A stretch of DNA of 64,000 nucleotides from Leptospira sp. WS60.C2 (GTDB lineage Bacteria; Spirochaetota; Leptospiria; Leptospirales; Leptospiraceae). Below, piece after piece: positions 48,656 through 57,975 of this stretch. Position 1 is the stretch's first letter. Every line of letters begins with the position of its first letter. The notes beneath the pieces are model-generated. The model made no database searches. It had not been told where the DNA came from and was given only the letters and a program-made list of their open reading frames with translations. The stretch spans positions 2,316,001 to 2,380,000 of the forward strand of contig NZ_CP162133.1 in NCBI RefSeq assembly GCF_040833955.1. Direction: 5' to 3'. The position numbers were made by a program, and so were the translations under genes.

Positions 48656-49592
48656 ACTTTTCCTTTTATGTAATTTTGCGTTTTGGGCACTTCTCCTTAT
48701 GGGAGAAGTTTTCATTCGTTGGATTGATACGACAGATTCCGAAGAGATTCGATATAAAAAAATCCATTGCCTAAAACATTTCAGTGAAATTCGTTTGTGT
48801 CCCAATCTCGAAGAAAGTTTCACTCGGCCTGACGGGAAAACCTGGGACATCCAAACGAATGTACTGGGCGAACGCATTGTATCAATCAAGGAAACAAACC
48901 GAAAAAACGCCAAAGTTTGGTTAATTGGTGATTCCATGGCAATGGGTTATGGACTACCAACCAAAGAAACCATCGCCTATGTGTTAGAAACCAAATACCA
49001 AATTCCAACACGGGTTCTGGCTGTTGATGCCATTGGTACAAATGGAATCAAAACTTTATTTTGGGAAACATGGAATCAAACAAAGACAGAGGATCGACCT
49101 ACGCATTACTATTGGATTTGGAATCCTTCTGATTACATAGATGATGAAAGAGAAAAAAAGGGGCTTAAAAAATTTTTATATCCCCTCCATTTTTACCTCA
49201 CAAGAAAATCATATCTCTACCAAAGACTCATTCATTCCCCTAAGGAAAATGTTTATACAAATCAAATTCCCTATCTTTATCCTGAGTCACACGTTACCTA
49301 TTCCCATCTGCAAACGTTTTTCCAAGAGTTATCAAACAGAAAAGAACACTGGAGGATTTTATTCGCTTGGGGGATGGCACCGAGTGGAAAACCAGATACC
49401 AAAGATCCCAATTATGACCTAGCCAAACAATTCTTCCAAAGAGCAGGCTTACGAACCATTGATCTCCGCAAGGAAACGGAAATATCCTTTTCTTTACAAA
49501 AACAAATTTACATCTCAAACGATGGACACCCTGACCGCGATTTAGCGAAACTTTTTGCAGAGGCAATCGCAAACGACTTCCACCAAGAGTAG
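48639..49592 (+). CDS. SGNH/GDSL-hydrolase-like envelope protein
   Basis: 317 residues, starting at TTG 48639 (MKKFSKLFLLCNFAFWALLL signal anchor). LIGDSMAMGYGLPTKE supplies the nucleophile-type block (GDS) and YISNDGHPDRDLAKL the Asp/His block of SGNH hydrolases. Cys44 and Cys53 (IHCLKH, LCPNLEE) might form a disulfide. Membrane-anchored, periplasmic esterase or acyltransferase partner. It overlaps the 7-TM gene and precedes a second SGNH-like gene and an MBOAT. Confidence 0.7.
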   Translation: MKKFSKLFLLCNFAFWALLLMGEVFIRWIDTTDSEEIRYKKIHCLKHFSEIRLCPNLEESFTRPDGKTWDIQTNVLGERIVSIKETNRKNAKVWLIGDSMAMGYGLPTKETIAYVLETKYQIPTRVLAVDAIGTNGIKTLFWETWNQTKTEDRPTHYYWIWNPSDYIDDEREKKGLKKFLYPLHFYLTRKSYLYQRLIHSPKENVYTNQIPYLYPESHVTYSHLQTFFQELSNRKEHWRILFAWGMAPSGKPDTKDPNYDLAKQFFQRAGLRTIDLRKETEISFSLQKQIYISNDGHPDRDLAKLFAEAIANDFHQE

Positions 49593-49634
49593 AAATGCTT
49601 GATTCCTAACCCGATTTCTAAAGTTTAGAGGGAT

Positions 49635-50885
49635 ATGATCCAAAACTGGAAACGATGGGGAGCCATTGTCCTATTTTTCCCGTTCGTTATTTTATTCTTG
49701 GAAGGAATGTTTCGCCTTACCAATCCCCCTGCCTTACGTTATTACCGCGATGTAAAACTCTTACATGCCTACCATCCAGAGTATGGCGTCACCCTCGCTC
49801 CCAACGAAAGCCGATTTGTGCGCCACTATGCTGATCTTTGGCAGGGGCAGTTTACGACCAATTCCTTGGGACTTCGCGGACTCACCGAACCTGATCCAAC
49901 AAAATCCAAACTTGTTTGTTTGGGAGATAGCCTTGTGATGGGATTTGGTGTATCCGATGAAGATACATTTTGTTCGCAATTGGATGGGTATGAAGAAAAT
50001 GGAACGATCTACCAAAGTTTAAATTTTGGAGTCGATGCGTATGGATCCTTAGGTTCATACAAACGACTGAAGGACATGTCGTCAAAAATTTCGAATATCC
50101 AAAAAGTGCTTTTTTTTATCTCTCCCAATGACTTTACCATGCCAGAGGAATTACGAGCACAAGGGATTTTACCAGATGATGAGAATGATGCCCTTCATGA
50201 AAATGATTTGGAATGGAAAAATAAATTTCGCATGCAATTTGAACTCACTCGTGTTTCATATCTATTACAAGCCTTAAAACTTGCATACGAACAAACAAAA
50301 GTGAAATGGGCACAAACCAAATACATCATTTCAATGGATTCCAAACAAATCCTCGAATCACCCATTCAGTATCTAAAAGAAGCTTTTATTGTTCCCGTAA
50401 AACAAGCAAAATGCGAATCTACAGAAAACTTTATCTGCCCCACTCCTATTGCCAATTTACAGATCGTTTGCTCTGATACACCCGTAAATTTGAATGAATT
50501 AGAACCACTCCCTGAGACAACAACGAGAGCCTATGATCTAATGATCGAGTTTGCAAAAGAGAAGGGTTTCGAATTCATTCCAGTGATCCTTCCTATGCAA
50601 ATTGAAGAAGTATACTGTCGCCAGCTTGGAAAATACAATTCACTCGGCAATTATGCAATCAGAGCCAAACGTTACCTTGATTCCAAAGGTGTTAAAACCA
50701 TCGAAATTTTACCTTACACAGATACTATGTGTGGCCGAGAATTCCAAATCCATGGAAAAACGAAAAAAGCGGGAATCCAAGATTATTACATTCCTGGTGA
50801 TGGTCACCTAACAAAGCTTGGAAATTTATGGGCAGCAGAATCGATTCGCGCTGCCTTAAAGGGAAAAAAACAAAATGCTTTTTAA
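49635..50885 (+). CDS. SGNH/GDSL-hydrolase-like protein, MBOAT partner
   Basis: 416 residues with an N-terminal TM (WGAIVLFFPFVILFLEGMF). VCLGDSLVMGFGVSDED holds the GDS block, ISPNDFTMP the Asn block, and YIPGDGHLTKLGN the Asp-x-x-His block, so a complete SGNH triad is visible. ATG at 49635 after GAGGG. Its stop overlaps the MBOAT start by 11 bases, as expected if the two act together, in the manner of alginate or cell-wall acetylation partners. Confidence 0.8.
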   Translation: MIQNWKRWGAIVLFFPFVILFLEGMFRLTNPPALRYYRDVKLLHAYHPEYGVTLAPNESRFVRHYADLWQGQFTTNSLGLRGLTEPDPTKSKLVCLGDSLVMGFGVSDEDTFCSQLDGYEENGTIYQSLNFGVDAYGSLGSYKRLKDMSSKISNIQKVLFFISPNDFTMPEELRAQGILPDDENDALHENDLEWKNKFRMQFELTRVSYLLQALKLAYEQTKVKWAQTKYIISMDSKQILESPIQYLKEAFIVPVKQAKCESTENFICPTPIANLQIVCSDTPVNLNELEPLPETTTRAYDLMIEFAKEKGFEFIPVILPMQIEEVYCRQLGKYNSLGNYAIRAKRYLDSKGVKTIEILPYTDTMCGREFQIHGKTKKAGIQDYYIPGDGHLTKLGNLWAAESIRAALKGKKQNAF

Positions 50886-52305
50886 TTCCGTACATTATTT
50901 ACTCTTTGCTCCCATAGTTATATTCGTTTACTTTTTAATTCCAAAGCGATTTCAGGGATTATGGTTATTCATTGTTAGTTTGTATTTTTATGCGATCTTT
51001 AGAATTCCTTTCCTGATTTTACTGGTATTTTCCTTTGTCGTAACAAAACTCGCAGTGGATTATATGGATACAACTCCATCCAAAACCAAAAGGCTCTTTT
51101 GGTTAAATGTCGCTGTGTGGAGTAACTTGAGCTTATTATTTGTTTTTAAGTATTTGGATTTTTCGATCACCGTTTGGAACCAAACGTTTTCATTTACTCC
51201 CTGTGATCCAGACTTCGTTCAAAAATCAGGAATCCTGCTTCCGATGGGAATTAGTTTTTTCACCTTACAGGCGGTCTCCTATGCAGTGGATGTCTATAAA
51301 GGTGTTGTAGAACGAGCCAAATCCATTTTCCATTTCGGACTCTTTTTGTCTTTTTTTCCACAACTTGTGGCTGGACCCATCCTTCGAGCCAGTGATGTAT
51401 TACATCAATTTTTGGATTCTAAAGAGTTTACAAAAGAAAATCTTAAACAAGGTTTAAAACAACTCTTTTGGGGTATTTTTAAAAAGACGTTTATTGCTGA
51501 TCCAGTATCCTATGTGATTGATCCCATTTATGCAAGTCCAACCGAATACAATTGGATTGCAATGTGGATTGCTGCGTTTTTGTTTGCTGTTCAAATTTAT
51601 TGTGATTTCTCTGGGTATTCTGATATTGCGATTGGAACTGCGCGGATCTTAGGATTTCATATTCCGAAAAACTTTGATCGCCCATTTCTTTCCGGAACTC
51701 TGAGTGAACTTTGGCGCAGATGGCATATCTCTTTCAGTTCTTGGTTACGAGATTATGTGTACATCACACTCGGTGGAAACAGAAGAGGCGAAATATTAGC
51801 ATATGTAAATTTATTCATCACCACATTTGTCTCTGGGATATGGCATGGAGCCGATTGGACCTTTGTATTCTGGGGTACTCTTCACTCCACCATGATGGTT
51901 GTAGAAAAATTTGTCTTCAAATTTGAATCGATGCGAAATGCATGGAACAAAGTACCGAGATCTTTACAACCGATTTATCCTGTAGGTATTTTTGTATTGT
52001 CTTGTTTTTTCTTTCGTGCAAAGGCCACGCCAGAAGTTCCAACGGGAATGGGGATTACAAACATCATGTTGGAACGTGCGTTTACTGGTGCAGCAGGTAA
52101 CTTCCCACAGATGAGTCTTAGTTTGATAGTGCTTGTGGGTTTTCTCTTTTTCGTAGATATCATGCAAGACAAAAAAGAAGACCGATTTGCATTCCTAACG
52201 GACAATCAGTATTTCCTTATACCCGCTTGTATTTTACTCTATATCACAGCCTTTATCATCTATAGTGTGACGGTTTCCAGCCCCTTTCTCTACTTCCAAT
52301 TCTAA
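50875..52305 (+). CDS. MBOAT-family O-acyltransferase (AlgI-like)
   Basis: 476 residues, about 10 hydrophobic segments. The signature WRRWHISFSSWLRDYVYI and the catalytic-His region FVSGIWHGADWTFVFWG are intact, and FPQLVAGPILRASDVLHQF matches AlgI-type proteins. These move acyl groups, usually acetyl, across the inner membrane onto a carrier or polysaccharide. The partner SGNH protein upstream would transfer the group outside. The acceptor in this organism (LPS O-antigen, lipid or peptidoglycan) is not evident. Confidence 0.92.
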   Translation: MLFNSVHYLLFAPIVIFVYFLIPKRFQGLWLFIVSLYFYAIFRIPFLILLVFSFVVTKLAVDYMDTTPSKTKRLFWLNVAVWSNLSLLFVFKYLDFSITVWNQTFSFTPCDPDFVQKSGILLPMGISFFTLQAVSYAVDVYKGVVERAKSIFHFGLFLSFFPQLVAGPILRASDVLHQFLDSKEFTKENLKQGLKQLFWGIFKKTFIADPVSYVIDPIYASPTEYNWIAMWIAAFLFAVQIYCDFSGYSDIAIGTARILGFHIPKNFDRPFLSGTLSELWRRWHISFSSWLRDYVYITLGGNRRGEILAYVNLFITTFVSGIWHGADWTFVFWGTLHSTMMVVEKFVFKFESMRNAWNKVPRSLQPIYPVGIFVLSCFFFRAKATPEVPTGMGITNIMLERAFTGAAGNFPQMSLSLIVLVGFLFFVDIMQDKKEDRFAFLTDNQYFLIPACILLYITAFIIYSVTVSSPFLYFQF

Positions 52306-52309
52306 ATAA

Positions 52310-52344
52310 AAAAGGTATCGAAGAAAACTCCTTCGATACCTTTT
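52310..52344 (+). terminator. Strong terminator after the MBOAT gene
   Basis: Perfect 14-bp arms, 52310-52323 and 52331-52344, with a 7-base loop and a TTTT end. It directly follows the MBOAT stop and faces lemA, so it ends the rightward 47.9-52.3 kb unit and could also act on the opposite strand. Confidence 0.92.
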
Positions 52345-52445
52345 AATTTTCTTCCATCATCATGATTTGCATAAAATCGTAGATGATTGAATCTTTTTCA
52401 TTCTTAAATTTCAATCGAAAGCGATTTGAATTTGAATCCTAAATC

Positions 52446-53042
52446 TTAAAACTCTACCTTCGGTGCATTTTCAATCGCTTTTTGGTCTTCTACCGTGAAA
52501 GTTGCTTTGGCTTCATAACCGAAGGCTTTTGCCGTTAACACTGCGGGGAACTGGCGAATGTAAACGTTAAATTCCTTTGTCGCTTTGATAAAACGATTTC
52601 TTGCAACTGTGATACGATTTTCTGTTCCTTCCAATTGTGCCATTAGATCCGAAAATTGTTGGTCACTTTTGAGCTGTGGATAGTTTTCTTGGATCATGAG
52701 GAGTCTTGACAAAGCAGATCCGAGTTGTCCTTGTGCTTGGTCAAATTGTTTTAAACTCTCTGGATTGTTAATGAGCTCTGGTGTTGCTTGGATGGATCCA
52801 ATTCTTGCTCGTGCATCCGCGATACCTTTCATGATGTCCTTTTCTTGGTTGGCAAATCCCTTCACAGCAGAAACTAAATTCGGTACCAAATCAGATCTTC
52901 TTTTGTATTGGTTAAGGACTTCTGCCCAGGAAGCAGTCACTTCTTCATCCAACTCCTGGATACGATTGTATCCACAATTGGTGAATAGAGTTGCCATAAT
53001 GGAAAATAGAATGATGGTTCGAAACAATTTTGTCATGGTCAT
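52446..53042 (-). CDS. lemA: LemA-family lipoprotein
   Basis: 198 residues. Lipoprotein signal with lipobox FTNCGYN, then the LemA core: ELDEEVTASWAEVLNQYKRRSDLVPNLVSAVKG and a helical body RITVARNRFIKATKEFNVYI with FPAVLTAKAFGY and the ending EKAIENAPKVEF-like stretch. LemA proteins are membrane-linked helical bundles of unknown biochemical role. It follows the NamZ-like gene by 49 bases on the same strand. Confidence 0.9.
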   Translation of the reverse strand: MTMTKLFRTIILFSIMATLFTNCGYNRIQELDEEVTASWAEVLNQYKRRSDLVPNLVSAVKGFANQEKDIMKGIADARARIGSIQATPELINNPESLKQFDQAQGQLGSALSRLLMIQENYPQLKSDQQFSDLMAQLEGTENRITVARNRFIKATKEFNVYIRQFPAVLTAKAFGYEAKATFTVEDQKAIENAPKVEF

Positions 53043-53091
53043 TGTATACCTAATCCTTAGTCGGGCTGCAACACCAATTTGTTAAAAAAAT

Positions 53092-54249
53092 TTAATATCG
53101 GTAGGCTTTTATTGCCTTTGACCAACGTGTTTCATTTTCTTCCAAATACAATTCGATGTCAGAATCTGTATGTTTTCCATGCAAATACTCAAGTAAATAT
53201 GAATCACCGGTCAAAAGTTCAATGGCAGGTCGATCCGATCGAAACTCATACACACCTTTCAAATACTCAAATTGACTCGGATATAAATCCCCTAGCTGTC
53301 TTAAAAAATACAAAACAAAATATAAGGAATGGAACTGTTTTGGTTTTAAAACCATGAGTTGATACCCTTCACAGATGATTCCTTTATGTTTGTGAAAGGT
53401 AGGTAAAAAACGTAAATTCCGAAGTAAAAAATTCCCTTTCTGATGGCTCGACAATCGTTTGTCTAATTCTATCTTTTCTTTCCCTACTAAATAAGGTGAG
53501 CCAAAAGTTTCAAATGGTTTGGTTGTGCCTCTTCCTTCGGAAAGATTTGTTCCTTCCAATAAACACATTCCAGGATAAACAAAACACGTGTTTTGTGTTG
53601 GAATATTAGGAGAAGGAGGAACCCATTCAAAAGTAGAAAGGGTTTTGGGATGGATCGTCCCGATTGGAACTACGACTACATCCACATTCAACTGAAAGGT
53701 TTCATTATAATAACTGAGTAACCCACCTGGAGTGAGTCCATGCCGATGTAAAACAGTTTTCACACCAACAAAGGATTGGTATACTTCTTGTAATGGCGTA
53801 CCTTCCACTTTTTGACCAATCGGATTGGGAGAGTCGATGACCAAAAATACAGGAGCCTTTCCTGTTTCCTTTTTTAGCTTAGAAAGTTCTTCCAAGATAT
53901 AATATGCTGTAGTTAAAAAGGTATAATATCGAGATCCAACATCTTTGATGTCAATGATCACTACATCTATGCCTTTTAAAGTTTCCCTTGGTGGAACCAA
54001 ACTGCTCTCTTCTTTTCCATAAAGATTTACGATTTTCATACTACCGAAGAGATAAGACAACTCATCTCCACTCACTTGGTCCTGTAATTCTGCAAACAAA
54101 CCATGTTCTGGCAAAAAAATCGTTTTGAGATCGAAGATTTCCGAATAGGTTTGAAAGTGATACTTCCCTTGGTAACCGAAGGCACTTTGATTGGTCAAAA
54201 TTGCAGCCTGACAGCCACTTAGTTTAGTAATATTCTTTAAAAACTTCAT
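53092..54249 (-). CDS. DUF1343/NamZ-like exo-N-acetylmuramidase family protein
   Basis: 385 residues. AAILTNQSAFGYQGKYHFQT, IFLPEHGLFAELQDQVSG and VVIIDIKDVGSRYYTFLTTA are hallmarks of DUF1343, whose Bacillus member NamZ removes N-acetylmuramic acid from peptidoglycan fragments. No signal peptide is apparent, unlike many family members, suggesting a cytosolic recycling role or a start further upstream. The ATG overlaps the tyrA stop by 4 bases. Confidence 0.8.
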   Translation of the reverse strand: MKFLKNITKLSGCQAAILTNQSAFGYQGKYHFQTYSEIFDLKTIFLPEHGLFAELQDQVSGDELSYLFGSMKIVNLYGKEESSLVPPRETLKGIDVVIIDIKDVGSRYYTFLTTAYYILEELSKLKKETGKAPVFLVIDSPNPIGQKVEGTPLQEVYQSFVGVKTVLHRHGLTPGGLLSYYNETFQLNVDVVVVPIGTIHPKTLSTFEWVPPSPNIPTQNTCFVYPGMCLLEGTNLSEGRGTTKPFETFGSPYLVGKEKIELDKRLSSHQKGNFLLRNLRFLPTFHKHKGIICEGYQLMVLKPKQFHSLYFVLYFLRQLGDLYPSQFEYLKGVYEFRSDRPAIELLTGDSYLLEYLHGKHTDSDIELYLEENETRWSKAIKAYRY

Positions 54250-55139
54250 TTGGTTTTTTGAATCGTTTCTTTATGTTTTAGGGCTAAATCCCAAATGGAT
54301 TTGATTTTTGCCTCATCCAAATTCGTTTCATCTAAAAATAAATTTCGAAATATTGTCAATTGTTCTATAAAATCATCAATCGAGTGTTTTAAAAATGTTT
54401 TGTTCTCTTTGAAGATGGAAATCCACATCTCTGCATTGGAACCTGCAATCCTTGACATATCTCTAAAACCACCGCCAGTGATTGGTCTTGTGATCGAAGC
54501 GACTTGATCCATTGTTGTTTCGTTCTTCCCCGCAACATTCACAAGGATGGTAGATATTACATGTGGTAAGTGGGATACATAGGCCAATGTTTCATCGTGC
54601 ACTTTTGCATCCATGGAGATCGTCCACGAACCAATGGTTTCCCAAAATTTCTTTGCAAATTCCATCGCAAATTGAGAGCCATGTTTTGGTTTTGTTAGAA
54701 TACAAAGTTTATCTCGATACAAACCTGGTATAGCTGCCTCCGGACCAGTTTGTTCGGAACCACACATCGGATGTGCGGAAATATAATTGTGTTCGTACTC
54801 TCCGAAGTGTCTGTCTACTGCCTCAACAATCGTCTGTTTGGTGGAACCCAAATCCATATAGATTGTCGAATTCCCTTTCGGTAGAGATGGAATGAGAGAC
54901 ACTAAGGAAGCAACAGGTGTACTGAACACAACCAAATCAAATTGGCCAAAGTCTATGTTTTCTTTGTCTTCTAAGGTAAAAGCAGTTTCGGCTAATTTTT
55001 TTTCTAGGATCGATTGTTTGCTTCTTAAGGAACGAACAACAGCAGTGACTTTTGCATTCGGAAATGATTCACGGATCGCAAGCGACAAGGAACCACCCAT
55101 AAGTCCCATACCATAAATGAGAACATGTTCTAACTTCAT
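54246..55139 (-). CDS. tyrA: Prephenate dehydrogenase
   Basis: 297 residues: Rossmann GYGMGLMGGSLSLA-type motif (LIYGMGLMGGSLSL), DLGSTKQTIVEAVD, SAHPMCGSEQTGPEAA and DEtlAYVSHLPHVIS-type motif (HDETLAYVSHLPHVI) with GGFRDMSRIAGSNAEMW. It oxidises prephenate to 4-hydroxyphenylpyruvate for tyrosine. No chorismate-mutase domain. It overlaps pheA by 4 bases upstream and the NamZ-like gene by 4 bases downstream. Confidence 0.94.
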   Translation of the reverse strand: MKLEHVLIYGMGLMGGSLSLAIRESFPNAKVTAVVRSLRSKQSILEKKLAETAFTLEDKENIDFGQFDLVVFSTPVASLVSLIPSLPKGNSTIYMDLGSTKQTIVEAVDRHFGEYEHNYISAHPMCGSEQTGPEAAIPGLYRDKLCILTKPKHGSQFAMEFAKKFWETIGSWTISMDAKVHDETLAYVSHLPHVISTILVNVAGKNETTMDQVASITRPITGGGFRDMSRIAGSNAEMWISIFKENKTFLKHSIDDFIEQLTIFRNLFLDETNLDEAKIKSIWDLALKHKETIQKTK

Positions 55140-56227
55140 GTGGGAAACGAACCCGCAGTGGGGTAAGAACCAAGAAGTTTAAAGACGGTACATTGCGATT
55201 TTACAGTCTCAAGAAGACTTTTAATTTTTGGATTGGATTTATGACCGATAAAATCGATGAAAAAATGGTATTCCCATAGATTTCGCTTCAGTGGTCTAGA
55301 TTCAATTTTTGTTAGGTTCACAGAAGCATCATGGAAAGTTTTCAAAATCTGAAACAATGAACCTGTCTGGTTGGGAATCGAAAATACAATGGATGTTTTA
55401 TCCTCTTTGGTTTCGGGTGCTTCTGTTTTTCCAATCACCAAAAACCGCGTGGTATTTCCTGCATAGTCTTCGATTCCTTCGGCAATCACATTTAAGTTGT
55501 AAATCTCTCCTGCAATTTTCGAAGCAATGGCAAGACCATCTTTTCGTTCCGAAACCAATTTAGCAGCCATCGCGGTTGATGAAGTATCTACAACTTCCGC
55601 ATTTGGTAAGTTAGCTGAGATCCAATTGCGACACTGCTCATTTCCAATACGGATTCCGTAAATTTTTTTGACAGAAGACAGGTCTGTTTCGAAACCTAAT
55701 AAGGAAAAAGAAATCCTTTGGTAGAGTTCTGAATACACAAAAAGATCCGTTTCGAGAAACATATCTAATGTAGAACTCACTTGGCCTTCTGTTGAGTTTT
55801 CCACAGGGACCACACCATAATCTAACTTTTCCTCTTCCACCATACGAAATACGTCTGGGATCGAGGTTTGGGGAACAGCCTCTATCGAAGTCCCAAATTT
55901 AGAGCGGAGAGCAGAATGAGAAAAACTTCCTTCAGGACCCAAAAAACCAATCTTTAACGGGTGTTCTAAGGCGATTGTTCCCGACATCATCTCTCGATAA
56001 ATGGCACGAATGACAGATGCTGGTAGTGGTCCTTTGGAAAGTTGTGTAACCTTTTCATAAACATCTTTTTCCCGATCCGGGCGATAAATGGGTCCACCTG
56101 ATTCTTTTTTGACCCGACCAATCTCCTGAGCAAAACCAGCACGTTTCTGAATCAGATCGATGATTTGAGAATCGAGTGAATCAATATCAGATCTAAGTTT
56201 TTTTAATTCTTCTTCTGCATTACTCAT
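55136..56227 (-). CDS. pheA: Bifunctional chorismate mutase / prephenate dehydratase
   Basis: 363 residues: AroQ chorismate mutase (about 1-90, LKKLRSDIDSLDSQIIDLIQ-type start), prephenate dehydratase (IGFLGPEGSFSHSAL, VPVENSTEGQVSSTLDMF, NTTRFLVIG near 270) and a C-terminal ACT domain (KTSIVFSIPNQTGSLFQIL, LTKIESRPLKRNLWEYHFFI) that senses phenylalanine. It makes phenylpyruvate from chorismate. Its start overlaps the scpB end by 8 bases. Confidence 0.96.
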   Translation of the reverse strand: MSNAEEELKKLRSDIDSLDSQIIDLIQKRAGFAQEIGRVKKESGGPIYRPDREKDVYEKVTQLSKGPLPASVIRAIYREMMSGTIALEHPLKIGFLGPEGSFSHSALRSKFGTSIEAVPQTSIPDVFRMVEEEKLDYGVVPVENSTEGQVSSTLDMFLETDLFVYSELYQRISFSLLGFETDLSSVKKIYGIRIGNEQCRNWISANLPNAEVVDTSSTAMAAKLVSERKDGLAIASKIAGEIYNLNVIAEGIEDYAGNTTRFLVIGKTEAPETKEDKTSIVFSIPNQTGSLFQILKTFHDASVNLTKIESRPLKRNLWEYHFFIDFIGHKSNPKIKSLLETVKSQCTVFKLLGSYPTAGSFPT

Positions 56228-56858
56228 TCGTTTTCTCTGCCTTTAATTCTTCCGGAAGAGAATCAAGATCAAAATCTGGATTCATTTCTGTTTCTTCTGT
56301 AACTACTATGGATTCTGGTGAAAAATCCTCGAATTTGAGTTCCTTCACTTCCACTGGTGTTGGAAGGTCTGTCAGTTTGCTCAGTCCAAAGTGTAATAAA
56401 AATTCATTTGTTGTTCCATACAACGTGGGTCTACCTGGAACTTCTTTTTGCCCAACGGCTTTCACCAATTTTTTGGACATGAGACTTGCTACCATGGCTC
56501 TTGAAGACACCCCCCGTATCTCATCTAACTCCGTTAATGTGATCGGTTGTTTGTAGGCAATAATGGCAAGAGTATCTAAGGTACCCCTTGAGAGAGTTTC
56601 CCGTTTTTTATCTTTGAAAATATGAGATAAAATTTCGCTGTACTTTTGATTGGTGATGAATTGGTAACCACCAGCGATTTCACGCAGTAAAAAACCGCCT
56701 TCTCGTTCTTGGTAATCAAGAATCAATTCATCTAACAACTCTCTTGCTTCTGTTTTTTCAATTCCGCAAGACTTAGCCAAAGCAGATAATTTGATTGGAT
56801 CTGAAGATAAAAAGAGAAGCGCCTCAAGAAGGCCCTTTGTATAGTTTCTTTCTTCCAA
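56220..56858 (-). CDS. scpB: Segregation and condensation protein B
   Basis: 212 residues with two winged-helix domains: LLEALLFLSSDPIKLSALAK, GGYQFITNQKYSEIL, then LDTLAIIAYKQPITLTELDEIRGVSSRAMVASL and GRPTLYGTTNEFLLHFGL. An acidic tail follows. ScpB binds ScpA and SMC in chromosome condensation. It is 6 bases after scpA. Confidence 0.96.
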   Translation of the reverse strand: MEERNYTKGLLEALLFLSSDPIKLSALAKSCGIEKTEARELLDELILDYQEREGGFLLREIAGGYQFITNQKYSEILSHIFKDKKRETLSRGTLDTLAIIAYKQPITLTELDEIRGVSSRAMVASLMSKKLVKAVGQKEVPGRPTLYGTTNEFLLHFGLSKLTDLPTPVEVKELKFEDFSPESIVVTEETEMNPDFDLDSLPEELKAEKTNE

Positions 56859-56864
56859 ATTGAT

Positions 56865-57608
56865 CTAGACCTTGACTATTTTGATTTCTCCGAAAACTGC
56901 GTGTTGAATCACTTTGCAAACTCGGATTTTAACAACTTCTAATACGGCAAGGAAGGCTGCGACGATTTCTTTTTTTTCTGGTTTTTCATTTTCAAACAAA
57001 TCCATAAAATGAATTTCGCCGCGTTTTACTAATAAATCCTGCAGGTAGGCCATTTTATCTTCCACAGAAAACTGGGAAACCCCTTCATAAATGGGTACGA
57101 GCTCTTCTTCCTCATTGGAACTTTCCTGCTCTAAAATGGAATTGAAGGCCGAAATTAAGTCCACAAGACTAACATCGAGCCAAACTTCCGTTTCATCTAA
57201 AACTTGGTTTGTTTCCCTAGTAAACATTCCGGCGGTCAATCTGTCCAACTCCGCCAAACGTTGCCCAGCCATTTGGAATTTTTTGTGTTCTAAAAGTTTA
57301 TCCACAAGTTCTTTTGGAAGAGGTGGATCATAGTCTTCTTCTTCAAAACCAGGGTCCGGAAGAAGGGCTTTGGATTTTAGATACACCAAATGAGACGCCA
57401 TCACAGCAAACTCAGAGGTAAGTTCAATAGACAAAGACTGGCTGGTTCTCAAAAATTGAATGAAATCAGATGTGATACGCGAAAGGGAGACTTCAAAAAT
57501 ATCCACCTTATAACTATCAATCAGAGACCATAAAACCGTTAAAGGTCCTTCAGTCAGTCCTCCGTCCTGGTTCTGCCACCGGACGATAAACTCCGGGGTT
57601 TGGGACAC
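56865..57608 (-). CDS. scpA: Segregation and condensation protein A
   Basis: 247 residues. FIVRWQNQDGGLTEGPLTVLWSLIDSYKVDIFEV is the SMC-head-binding start, SEFAVMASHLVYLKSKALLP the kleisin helix, and the C-terminal VAAFLAVLEVVKIRVCKVIQ the winged helix. With ScpB and SMC it forms the bacterial condensin. The smc gene is not in the window. It lies 3 bases after cheY. Confidence 0.95.
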   Translation of the reverse strand: MSQTPEFIVRWQNQDGGLTEGPLTVLWSLIDSYKVDIFEVSLSRITSDFIQFLRTSQSLSIELTSEFAVMASHLVYLKSKALLPDPGFEEEDYDPPLPKELVDKLLEHKKFQMAGQRLAELDRLTAGMFTRETNQVLDETEVWLDVSLVDLISAFNSILEQESSNEEEELVPIYEGVSQFSVEDKMAYLQDLLVKRGEIHFMDLFENEKPEKKEIVAAFLAVLEVVKIRVCKVIQHAVFGEIKIVKV

Positions 57609-57611
57609 GAT

Positions 57612-57974
57612 TTATAAACCTAAAGCTTTTGCGGCTGCTTGTTGCAATCTTTCTGGTGGGAAGGGTTTTACCACAAAATCCTTTACACCCATTTTAATTG
57701 CCTTTGCTAAGAGATCTTCTTGTCCGAGGGCCGTAACCATAATGATCTTTGCCGAAGCATCAAACTTAATGATTTCTTTTGTGGCTTCAATCCCATCTTT
57801 CTCACGCATTGTAATATCCATAGTGACTAAGTCTGGTTTGAGGTTTTTATATTGTTCAACCGCAATGTTACCATTCTCTGCTTCACCAACGATTTCGTGA
57901 CCCGCTCCAACTAACGCATCTTTTACGAGCGTTCTCATGAATTTTGCATCATCCACAACCAAAATTCTTGCCAT
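57612..57974 (-). CDS. cheY: Chemotaxis response regulator CheY
   Basis: 120 residues, single receiver domain: LVVDDAKFMRTLVKDAL, phospho-Asp53 in LVTMDITMREKDG, Thr in IIMVTALGQ, Lys in DFVVKPFPPERL. All phosphorylation residues are intact. It is 1 base after cheB and 3 bases before scpA. It should switch the periplasmic flagellar motors. Confidence 0.93.
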   Translation of the reverse strand: MARILVVDDAKFMRTLVKDALVGAGHEIVGEAENGNIAVEQYKNLKPDLVTMDITMREKDGIEATKEIIKFDASAKIIMVTALGQEDLLAKAIKMGVKDFVVKPFPPERLQQAAAKALGL

Positions 57975-57975
57975 G

